Shown here: positions 47,706-56,362 of the stretch, one piece after another
Position numbering within the stretch: position 1 is the first letter of the stretch
Layout: the number at the start of each line of letters is the position of its first letter
Assembly: GCA_022478985.1 (NCBI GenBank)
Contig: JAKSZP010007914.1
Coordinates: 236,213-300,212 of the forward strand
DNA length: 64,000 nt
Direction: 5' to 3'
From: Massospora cicadina
Taxonomy: Eukaryota > Entomophthoromycota > Entomophthoromycetes > Entomophthorales > Entomophthoraceae
Translations under genes and position numbers: made by a program
The notes under the pieces: generated by a model
What the model was told of the DNA's origin: nothing
What the model saw: only the letters and a program-made list of their open reading frames with translations
The model's database searches: none

Positions 47706-48565
47706 CTATTGTACAAAGGCAGATGCTATGGCGAAGTTGGAGGCATCAGTAGACACAATGAACTCTTTGGAAGCGTCAACATGGTGAAGGATGGTCGTGG
47801 ACAACAGGGTGCACTTCACAGCTTGGAAAGCAGCCTCCAAAATGGGGGACCACTGAAGCACTTTTGCACCACTAGCCCTATACAAGGGCGCTGCCACCTT
47901 AGAAAGCTTTGGCGTGAACTTCTTGAGGAACGTACACGTCCCCAAAAAGCTCCTCAATTCTTTTACTGAAGTAGGGGTCAGCCACTCATGAATCGCCTTC
48001 TCCTTGTCTGAAGTTATCATGTGTCCTTGGTCAAACACGACGTTTCCCAGAAAAGTGACCTGGGACTTGAATAATTCGCACTTGCTAATCTTCAGCATAA
48101 GGCTGGCAGCCTTTAACCACTCCACCACTTGCCAAAGGTGGACTGCATGGGACTCCAGATCAGGGGAAAACACCAAGATATCATCCATGTAGGCAACCGC
48201 GCATAACCCTAACAGGTCCCCCAATGCTGCATTAATGTGGCGTTAAAAGATAGCAGGGGCATTCTTAAGCCCAAAGGGCATGACCCAAAACTGGAATATT
48301 CCTTTTCTGGTATGGAATGCGGTCAGCCACTCCTTTCCTTTTTTGATATAGATCTGTTTAACCGCATTGAGGCAATCCAGCTTGGAGAAGACCTTCGCCT
48401 TCTCCACATAGCGCGCAATCTGTGAATCCAAATGGATGGGATGGAGGTCTGGTACATTGACATTGTTAAGGTTCCCGTAGTCCACACATGGGCGTAAAGT
48501 ACCATCAGACTTCTCCATAAAGAGAAGTGGGAAGCATACAGGAGAGGTACGCTGAAAAATCGCAC
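47706..48565 (-). pseudogene. Element B reverse transcriptase and start of RNase H
   Basis: 48243-48518 reads DGTLRPCVDYGNLNNV, FSKLDCLNAVKQIYIKKGKEW and VMPFGLKNAPAIF. 47706-48224 continues with CAVAYMDDILVFS (intact YMDD), FLGNVVFDQGHMI, the connection (VKELRSFLGTCTFLKKF) and STDASNFAIASAFVQ (RNase H start). A stop or frame change at 48225-48242 separates the two. The same region of C is at 51060-51780. Confidence 0.85.
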
Positions 48566-48575
48566 CTTTGGCTAA

Positions 48576-49290
48576 CTATTCCTTCACCCACACATCCAAC
48601 GACTCTTCCTCCTGGACAGTCAATGGGTAAATGGGGGAAGATATATGCACCAGATCCACTGCGAGCTTGAAGTCACAATCAAACTCGGAGTGCCCAGGGA
48701 GTTCACTGGCAGATGCTGCATCAAAAGAGGATTCCAAACTCTCCAAGAAAGAAGGTATAGGAACTTCCACTGAGGGCTTCCGCAATGAGGCAAGGAGATA
48801 AGGGTGAAGGTGGGGCCAGTGGGGCAATTCACCCTGGGCGTTCTCTTCCGACAAAGGCCCAACAAATGTGCAACCATTCTTCATGGTGAGGGACAGGGTA
48901 TTCTCCTTCAGGTTGGTTCTAACGTCAAACTTTCACCACCACTCCACACCCAAAATGATAGGGTACTGGAGGTTTTTGATAGCTTGGAAGTGATCAGACA
49001 AGTGGTACTTGCCAACCTGATAGTCCACTGTCCCATTTTCACAGAGTGGGAATACCTTAGGACGCCTCTCCCCTAACCATATCACCTGGCAAGTAACTCA
49101 GTCCAGGGTAGTCAGCTAGGTACTGGTCCATAAAGTTTCCAGAGGCATCAGTATCCACCAAAATAGTAGTGGTGAGCTTCCCTAAAGTGGAGGAGAGGGT
49201 AGCAGTCAGTAGAAAATACCTGGAATGGTCTTTATTTATGGTAGACAATGACAACACCTCACCAAAAATTTCTTCCTCTGGCTCAAGCAA
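48576..49290 (-). pseudogene. Element B protease and linker to RT
   Basis: The protease block 49057-49290 reads ILVDTDASGNFMDQYLADY; the third residue of the catalytic D-T-G is Asp, where the relative in C keeps Gly, so activity is doubtful. Linker blocks at 48576-48884 (FDCDFKLAVDLVHISSPIYP) precede RT. The point matching 48660 is where B itself is inserted in C. Confidence 0.7.
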
Positions 49291-49301
49291 GCCATCAGAA
49301 T

Positions 49302-49688
49302 CTATTTTGGAATTAAAAAAAGGGGGAGGGATAGTTGGCCACTCTTAATACTGAGGCCACATACCCCACCATGCCTTCTGCAGGTGCATATAGTATCATA
49401 TTTTAGACGAAGTTCCTTCTCCACTTCCTGAATGCACCGGATCATGGTAGAGGTCAAATGTGGGTTCTTAGAGGTAATCTGATATATCGAAATAGGGTCC
49501 TCATCCAGGCCATATGAACTAATAAATGGTTCAGAGATAGAGACCAGGTTTTCGTTATAAAACGCGTTTTCAGATTTGAATGACCCTATCCTTTGAACAG
49601 CAATGGAATGCCCGACGTTATCCAAAATCAACACCCCCAGGCCCATCTGTTCCAATTCTGCTGACATTGTTGTAAGCGCGGGTGACAT
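49302..49688 (-). pseudogene. Element B Gag, body part
   Basis: A 128-codon block, similar to 43910-44236 of C (IGSFKSENAFYNEN, YQITSKNPHL, QEVEKELRL). It lies between the LTR-derived Gag leader and protease. Upstream sequence to 49978 is in the frame that leaves the LTR, with stops. No zinc knuckle is seen. Gag in this lineage is therefore short, with its N-terminus supplied by the LTR. Confidence 0.6.
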
Positions 49689-49948
49689 AAAACTCGTTTA
49701 TTTAAATTGAAAGTGACAAATTTGGCGGAAAGTCAGGGAATCACGACTTTTGGACTTTGAAGCGTCTGTATCCACCAGGTATGAGAATGAAGGGTGGATA
49801 TTTTCCAGTTGGAGGCAACCATAATAACGCTGAGTTTCTCCAACCATCGGGAAAAAGAGGAAACTGGGGTGCGGCTAATGACAGCCAAATCCCACAGCTG
49901 GCGCTCATTGTTCCCACTTCAGAAAAGTTTCACACAGAAAAAGTTCAT

Positions 49949-50312
49949 TCACATAAAGTTAGGTGGTTGATCAACTAATGTAAGGAGAGCGTCTATAACT
50001 CTCCTGTTTCCAGCATGGTAGTGCTCAGTGCACAGAGCCAACGCATGAATACTAGCCATTAGTACTAAAGCTACTAGCACCCAGCAGAGGGTTCTGGAAC
50101 AATAATAACTAAAATTCAAGAAGTGTGATAAGAAACCATCCAAAAACGACGCGGTGCGCCAGGAGAGAAGAGGTAAATGGCCCAGGTTGGAGGGTACCTG
50201 GGCGAACCAATGGTGCATATGGGGAAAATCTTATTGTGTTTAAAATATAATGGTTAAGGTGGCATGAGACCTCCACAAAGGGGTCTGCGCACAGGATCAT
50301 ATGGAATAACAT
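49949..50312 (-). CDS. LTR-encoded Gag leader of element B, frameshifted
   Basis: Two overlapping frames, 50109-50312 (start, DPFVEVSCHLNHYIL) and 49949-50218 (FLNFSYYCSRTLCWVLVALV, then HYHAGNRRVIDALLT), together cover a leader of about 110 residues. It starts about 50 nt below the predicted RNA start (near 50364) and crosses the LTR end at 49979. One membrane-like segment follows TLCW. The D LTR at 60578-60862 encodes the same arrangement. A single frameshift separates the two halves. Confidence 0.6.
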
Positions 50313-50825
50313 TGTAATAAAATGGTAAAAAATGGGAAAATCTTTATTCAGGAAGTCGACCTACAAGGAATGTTGGTTGGGGAAACATATTTAAACTCAG
50401 ATGGAGGAATACGGGGTTTGCTGCAGTGGGCCCAAGCACCAACCCACCAATAGGGCAACGCTACCATCTGAATTAGTTGAATAAGCTGAAACTGACTTCA
50501 CTTGAGTGATCAATTGAAGTTTGATTTGACCTGAACGTGTTGTTTCATAAATGGAATGGGTTTCAAAACCCTGTTCCTCGATGAACCAAATAGAACCGTC
50601 CACATTAATTTGGTAGACTGTCCATTTTAACGTCCAGACCGATGTAAGGGGCTGGGCGTTTGGCATCCCACTAGTACCAACCTGGGCATATTTTTCCCAT
50701 ACCCAGCGTTGGTCTAGGGTATTCTTCAGGTCTGGGAGGCCCTGTAATTTCGCCTTCTGGGCCTCCTGGCGCCCAGCCTTATCCTTGGGGTTGGTCCCCA
50801 CTATGATGTCATGGGACCATGACAT
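49979..50825 (-). repeat. 5' LTR of element B
   Basis: It starts TGTAAGGAGAG and ends CATGACA. It has a TATA-like TTTAAATA at 50388-50395, predicted RNA start about 30 bases below, and the U5 hairpin AGGAGAGT-TATAGAC-GCTCTCCT. The site just inside (AGTTGATCAAC on the minus strand, 49967-49977) is complementary to the family RNA start at 10 of 11 bases when compared with D. Confidence 0.88.
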
Positions 50826-50831
50826 TACCAT
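50397..50831 (-). CDS. U3-encoded C-terminal extension of pol (5' LTR copy)
   Basis: This open frame of 144 codons spans the whole U3 of the 5' LTR and stops just before the TATA-like box. It is the LTR duplicate of the tail that pol reads into in the 3' LTR. Recognisable segments are LQGLPDLKNTLDQRW, GMPNAQPLTS, INVDGSIWFIEEQGFETHS, LQLITQVKSVSAY and DGSVALLVGW. Similar lines are found in the U3 of C, D, H and both plus-strand LTRs. I do not recognise a known domain. In this position it would be expressed only from the 3' LTR as part of pol. Confidence 0.6.
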   Translation of the reverse strand: MVMSWSHDIIVGTNPKDKAGRQEAQKAKLQGLPDLKNTLDQRWVWEKYAQVGTSGMPNAQPLTSVWTLKWTVYQINVDGSIWFIEEQGFETHSIYETTRSGQIKLQLITQVKSVSAYSTNSDGSVALLVGWCLGPLQQTPYSSI

Positions 50832-51780
50832 TGATCTAGTGCATATATCTTATACAATTTATCCATTGACTGTATAGGAGGAAGCTGCCTTAGATGTGTG
50901 GGTTAAGAAGCAACTATCCAAAGGCGCGATTATTCAGTGACCTCCCCTGTATGTTCCCCACTTCTCTTTGTAGAGAAGGCCAATGTACCTTACGCTCACA
51001 CATAGATTATGGGAATCTCAACAACGTCACAGTGTCATACTTGCATCCTATCTCACTGGACTCATAGATTGAATTCTATTTAGAGAAGGTGAGAGTCTTC
51101 TCTAAGTTGGATTGTTTAAACGCGTTCAATCAGATCTGTATTAAAAAGGGAAAGGAGTGGCTGACCGCATTCCATGCCAGAAAAGGGATTTTCCAATTTT
51201 AGGTTATGCCCTTTATGCTTAAAAATGCCCCTGCAATCTTTCAACGCCATATTGATGCGGCTTTGAGGGACCAGCTGGGGGTATGTGCAGTAGCTTACAT
51301 GGATGATTTTCTGGTATTTTACCCTGACAATGCGTCCCATGAAGTACACCTTTGGCAGGTGATGGAGCTTTTAGGGCAGCTGACATTACGTTGAAATTAA
51401 GTATATTGAATTATTTAAGTCCCAAGTCACCTTCCTGGGCAACGTCGTGTTTGACCAAGGGCACATGATAACTCCAGACAATGAGAAGGCGATTTGTGAG
51501 TGGCCTACTCCAACTTCAGTTAAGGAATTGAGGAGTTTTTTGGGAACGCGTCCGTTCCTTAAGAAATTCACACCAAATCTTTCTGAAGTGGTGGCGCCTT
51601 TGTATAAGGCAAGTGGGGAAGAAGTGCTCTAGTGGTCCCCAACTTTGCAGGAGGCCTTCCAATCAGTAAATTGTACTTTGCTGTCCACGTCCTTTATTTG
51701 CCATGTTGACCCCAATAAAGAGTCTGTTGTTACTTCTGATGGCTTCAACTTTGCCATAGTGGCGGCTCTATTATAAGTGG
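50826..51780 (+). pseudogene. Element C reverse transcriptase remnant
   Basis: It resumes directly after B with the line matching the B linker (IDLVHI). RT motifs are KLDCLNAFNQICIKKGKEW (about 51106-51165), FMLKNAPAIFQRHIDAALR and VAYMDDFLVFYP (51206-51394), then VTFLGNVVFDQGHMI and ELRSFLGTRPFLKKF (51447-51632). YMDD is intact. Stops and frameshifts interrupt it. Confidence 0.8.
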
Positions 51781-52350
51781 GTAAAGATGGAATAGAGCAT
51801 CTGGTGGGATATTTTTCCAGGAAGATGTCTCTACCAGAGTTGAACTATACCATATATGATAAAGAGTTATTAGCAGTAATTGAGGTGCTGACTTTTTGGT
51901 GTCATCACTTGCATGGCTCATCCCAACCCTTCTGCTACGTACGGATCACTGTGCCTTACTGTATTACCACGCACCTCATGTCATAACCCCATGGCAAACC
52001 CGCTGTCATAAGACCCTATCCAAATTTACATTTTCTTATAAGTTCACTAATGGCAAGGAGAATGGTTTGTCTGATGATTTAAGCCGCAACCCTGCACTAG
52101 ATACATATCCTAAGGAGGTAGAGTTGCAAAATACCCACTTGATGATTACACCAGGCAAGATTGTGTTTCAGTTTCCCTCCCCTCGACCAACGGGCCAGCG
52201 CTCTCTACTCTGGAAAATGCAGAGGAAAATGGTACATTCATAAAGATAGTCCTTTCTCAGCCTTTATTAGTGAATATACTATGGTCCTTGCTGAGAGCAC
52301 ATTAAATCAGGAGGACATCACCAGAGGCTACCACATAAAGGATGAGATGA
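51777..52350 (+). pseudogene. Element C RNase H and link to integrase
   Basis: 51777-51986 reads GIEHLVGYFSRKMSLPELNY and YDKELLAVIEVL, the RNase H glutamate region. 51896-52243 covers LLRTDHCALLYYHAP, the distal Asp, and GLSDDLSRNPALD. The frame changes between them. Confidence 0.75.
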
Positions 52351-52355
52351 TGTGA

Positions 52356-53180
52356 TTGCAGGGGCGCTTATGGGTTCCTGCTGTACCACTTCACCTGGAA
52401 ATAATTCAGGACTATCATGATGGAATCACCGTTGGTCATTCTGGGAAGGCGAAGACTCTAGAGCTAATTCTCTGCTCTTACAATTGGAAGGGGTTAGCCG
52501 CACAGGTGGGCAGGTATTGTAAAGAATGCCTAGTCTGATTCCAAATAAAATCTAATTGCCAGCCTCTGACAGGGCAGTTGGTACCAGTTCAAAATGCTGA
52601 AGGGCCTTGTACTTCTCTACTAGTTGATTTTATTGTGGAATTGCCTGTATCTGATAGCTACGATGCCATCATGGTGGTGGTGGACTGTTTTACAAAGTTC
52701 TCCCACTTTATTCCCTGCAGAACCACAGTCGCCGTGGCTGAGATGGCTAGGCTCTTTGTAACTCATTTGTTCGCCCTATACGGGGTCTCTCAAGAAATAA
52801 TTAGTGATTGTGGACCCCAGTTTACCTCCATCTTTTGGGAAGAGTTGTATAGACTATGCAAATATGTCCCTGCCTTTCAACTACCTATCACCCCCCAATC
52901 AAATGGGCAGACTGAATGAGTGAACCAGTGCCTTGAACAGTTATTGCGGTGCTACACTTCTGCAGATCATTCAGATTGGGTTTCCCATCTCCCCATGGCC
53001 CAATTCAGTTATAACAACGCCCAACATTCATCAATTAGTTATTCCCCCTCATTCGCCAACTATGGCTTCAATCCCACCTTTAACATGGAGCCCAGTTGTG
53101 GATCCAAGGTGGAAGCGGTGATGGACTTTGCAAAAGTGATCAAGAAAGTACACCAAGGGGTGATAAACGAATTCAGATGA
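52356..53180 (+). pseudogene. Element C integrase remnant
   Basis: 52356-52538 covers the zinc-binding domain (DGITVGHSGKAKTLELI, then RYCKECLV). 52578-52919 holds LLVDFIVELPVSDSYDAIMV (first Asp), EIISDCGPQFTS (second Asp) and ITPQSNGQTE (Glu) before a stop. 52920-53180 continues QCLEQLLRCYTSADHSDWV and AQFSYNNAQHSS. The catalytic residues are kept but the frame is broken by stops. Confidence 0.8.
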
Positions 53181-53758
53181 AACCATTCAGTCTTACAAGG
53201 AGAATGTGGATGATAAGAGATGAGTTGGACCAGCGTATAAGGAAGGAGATCTTGTGATGCTGGAAGCTAAAAGCATCCCAATCAAGCAATTATGTAAAAA
53301 ATGGTACCAAAGAGGATTGGGCCTTATTGCATTGCCAGAAAGATGGGCTACGCCTCATACCAGTTGGATCTCCCCTCCTTGTTTTTAATCTTTTCAGTGT
53401 TCCATTAAAGCAAGCACAAATTATTTGAAAGCTTCATTAGAGACTCCTGAAGCTTATCTAATGGATGGGGCGCCGGAGTGGGAAGTGAAAGAGAATGTAG
53501 CCTCTCGTTGGGTAAGAAGAAGACATGAGTATCTTGTCCTGGAAGGGATTTGACACAGCGGAGAATAGTTGAGTCCCAGCACATGAATGCATCCATACCC
53601 AAGATCTTTTATTAGCATTCCACAAGCATTTCCCTGAGGCCACAGGATCTAAGTCCAAGCATACCATTGCTGCCATGATGTTGGCCCCTGCCCACAAAAA
53701 TTTTTCATTGGCAAATGTCCCTGGAGGGGGATGGAGCCCAAAAAAGAGGAGAGGGTAA
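53181..53758 (+). pseudogene. Element C chromodomain region and polypurine tract
   Basis: Plus-strand sequence similar to the B integrase tail and chromodomain (about 53455-53640, ending in the HKHFPEA region) has several stops. The polypurine tract AAAAAAGAGGAGAGGGTAA lies at 53740-53758, immediately before the 3' LTR. Confidence 0.65.
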
Positions 53759-54654
53759 TGTCATGTTTACATGACCTAATTGAGGGCACCAAAAACAAAG
53801 GCCAAGGCTGGGTGTCAGGAGTCCCAAAAGGTCAAGTTGCAGGACCTTCCTGACCTAAAGTACATCTCGGGCTAACACCAGGTACAGGCCAGGTAAGCCC
53901 AGGTTGGTACAAGTGAGGTGCACAACGCCCAGCCCCTTGAATCAGCTCTTGAGTTAAAATGGATACGTTATATTCTAAATGACAATGGATCATTTTTGTT
54001 AATCAGTAAATGGGGGTTTAAAACCCATTCAATTTATTTAATTACTAACTTGCGTCTGGCTTAACTTCAATTGATCACTTGAGTAAGGTCAATTTTGAAG
54101 TACATTACCCAGTCGGATGGAAGTGTGCACTTGTTGGTGCACCAAGGCTTAGTACTACATTCCCCAATTGATGATTTTCCTGTGTTGGCCTAAATATGTT
54201 TGCTCAGGTCCAACCTTTCTTGTTGGTCATCTTCCCTTCAATAAACCCCTAGTCAGTTTTACATTTTTTATTAAGTTGACCTTTCAAACCTGTATGCCTA
54301 CCTCTTTGAGGTGGTCTCACATCAGGTTAGCTGATTTCTTTGTTCTAAAATAATTACAGCCTCAGGTACACCTCTGGGCCACCCAGATTCCATCCAAACC
54401 TGGTCACCCGTGCACTCTAGCCCTTTACAACGCTGGGATATGGACACCCCTTTGGGGCACAGCCAAGTTTTGCTGATTGTTTAATCCCTAATTACTTGTA
54501 CTGTGCTAACCACCATCACATATGTCACTTCAGCTCTAGCACCCTCTGTGGAGCTGTCTGTATTTTATTATTGGTGATTAGTTCCCCTGCATTGGTCCTA
54601 TGCTCTGTGCACCACCACACTGGAAACTGAAGAGTTATAGATACTCTCCTGACA
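53759..54654 (+). repeat. 3' LTR of element C
   Basis: It is a partner of 42677-43568. U3 encodes ILNDNGSF and WGFKTHSIY. Near the end the frame reads TLCGAVCILLLVI, then CSVHHHTGN, a stop, and RVIDTLLT, the clearest C copy of the LTR leader. Confidence 0.85.
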
Positions 54655-55174
54655 ATGATATCCTCAATCTCAATTTTATAGCAGGCCAGTACATGCAGTA
54701 TCTGGTAGATCAACAGCTGCATGTATGCAACCAAATAGTCCTTAGTTCCATAGGTACTGAGCCAGTGAAACAGCCCCATGGTTGTTACATCAAGATAGGA
54801 CATATACAACACATATTGGGTTTACTGGTCCCAATGGTTATAGAATAAACTCAGAGCATGCTCCCCACCTCATCTTCAGAAAGTCAGTACCCCCACAGAA
54901 GCCATTTTATAATCCCCCATAGCTGCTGAGGGGTCACATTTGTAAACTGGCCCTGTTGATCTACCACCAACACAGGACAAGTTTCTAACTGCAATCTGAT
55001 CATAGCATCCTCATCACCTGGCTTCATCACCATAAAAAGTGTCAGTTCTTTGTTGTATACTTTCCTAGCTTTCTTAGCATATTGAGCATTAAATCTAATC
55101 AGGTTTTGGCATAATGAGTGAGGGCTTACCATGATACCCTAGTATCAATTTGCTACAGTTGACCAGTGGCCCCC
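54655..55174 (-). pseudogene. Element E gag, N-terminal part
   Basis: Minus-strand sequence between the 5' LTR of E and the insertion of C. The 82-codon frame 54884-55132 (LIRFNAQYAKKARKVYNKEL, VLVVDQQGQFTNVTPQQLW) begins about 40 bases inside the primer site and is probably the Gag N-terminus. The frame at 54525-54812 crosses the LTR of C and is not one gene. Confidence 0.55.
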
Positions 55175-55188
55175 TGTAGTGAGCACCA
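55175..55188 (-). other. Primer binding site of element E
   Basis: The minus strand reads TGGTGCTCACTACA one base inside the 5' LTR, identical to the site of element A. Confidence 0.75.
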
Positions 55189-55189
55189 C

Positions 55190-55656
55190 TGGAATTTTTT
55201 GGTGATACAGGTTAAATCTGCTGAGCTGGTTTGTACAGGGTATTAGCCACTGAGCAAAGGAATGGTCAATATGCAGATTGCCAATCCCCAATAAAATTTG
55301 ATATTATAAAATATGGAGCAATTGCCCCAATTAACACTTTTATTGTAATAATAAAATGCAGAATTTATCTGTGGACTACTAAAAAACCTTTCCCTCTCAT
55401 CCTTCCGCTCAACTCTTACCTTGGTATTCTAATTCAAATCTACCCTCTGCTTAGTAATCTGCTATTTGTTCCATTTTAGGAGTTTTTGTCTATCTCAAGG
55501 TTTTGGCAGAATTCCTTCGATTTGCTGAACTATCAAGGCTACAATTGATTCACTTCACATCAATTCTTTTCCCGTATAATCTTGAGGTTTGCCTCAACTC
55601 TAAATTACAATCCGCCAGAATATATAGCATATCATCTAATCATATCATTTTCTCAA
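55190..55656 (-). repeat. 5' LTR of element E
   Basis: It is a partner of 34499-34966. It starts TGGAATTTTTTGG and ends TCAACA. It is the repeat edge nearest the host gene, about 700 bases upstream of its start codon. Confidence 0.8.
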
Positions 55657-56362
55657 CATATACCAATATCAAAAGGATAACTATCTGGAGCGATTGGACT
55701 AACCGATGAGGAACTACATATGGGGCGATAGAGCTTCTTGTGCACCGTACTAGTTTGGTAAGCCTATAAAATCAAAGCAATGCGAAATCAGACGTACAAT
55801 CTGAAACTATAGCACACCTGAATACCACTAGTACTAAAAAGATAATATACCTCAGTGGTAAGTTATTGTAAAGTGTGGAAGGGACATTAGTAAAAACAAT
55901 TGCATCCGCCTAAAATTCTTTAGAAAGTTCAATGAAGCTACCGCTTGGTAAAATTCGTAATCTCTTCCTAAATTCCAAATCGGTATAGAAGGCATTTATG
56001 TCGTTCATTTAACTCGAGTTTAAACTTTTCGAACCTTTTATCGGAGCGCCCAAACTAATTTTAGTGGGGGTTCGATAACCAAAAGATTTCCACACTTTGA
56101 CGGGAAGCTCCAACCTTGACCTCTCCAGGATAGACGCGAAGGTACCGTATAAGCCACATACTCCTCTTTTTAAGATTGTACGTTTATTGTCTCCGCCAAG
56201 TTTATTGTGAATTAAAGTTTTTCGAATAGCTCTAGTTTAAGGTTTATTGGGGGCTATAAGTTGTAGTTTTAGAGGTATGGAGCGCGCTAATAAATCCTAT
56301 CCCATCCTATCCAGTCAGAAGGAGACCTCCCCGTCTCGGAGATAGCTTATAGCAAAAGCTCA
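55657..56362. other. Upstream region of the condensin gene
   Basis: This is non-repeat-looking sequence between the LTR of E and the start codon. It contains a SINE-tail-like string on the plus strand (ACCACTAGTACTAAAAA, 55833-55849). I see no clear TATA box and no other gene. Confidence 0.4.

Larger units (their letters stand above)
44886..50825 (-). mobile_element. LTR retrotransposon B (chromovirus, self-priming type), nested in C
   Basis: The LTRs are 44886-45727 and 49979-50825. Flanks are TCACC (44881-44885) and TTACC (50826-50830). The polypurine tract is at 45728-45747. Gag, protease, RT, RNase H, integrase and chromodomain follow in the usual order on the minus strand. The two LTRs differ clearly, so it is older than K. 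Gag begins in the LTR and pol continues into U3. Confidence 0.88.
42677..54654 (+). mobile_element. LTR retrotransposon C (chromovirus, self-priming type), nested in E
   Basis: The LTRs are 42677-43568 and 53759-54654. Flanks are ATGAC (42672-42676) and ATGAT (54655-54659), a 5-bp duplication with one transition. A polypurine tract lies at 53740-53758. Element B is inserted at 44885/50826 between protease and RT. With B removed, the sequence aligns continuously with the same part of B, so C and B are relatives in opposite orientation. Coding is broken. Confidence 0.85.
34499..55656 (-). mobile_element. LTR retrotransposon E (Ty3/gypsy, tRNA-primed type)
   Basis: The LTRs are 34499-34966 and 55190-55656. 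The polypurine tract is at 34967-34980 (minus strand CAAAAGGGGGGTAA) and the primer site at 55175-55188. Flanks share TATA (34495-34498 and 55657-55660), a 4-bp duplication. The element is split by M (36114-37970) and by C (42677-54654). Pol and gag are broken throughout. Confidence 0.8.
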
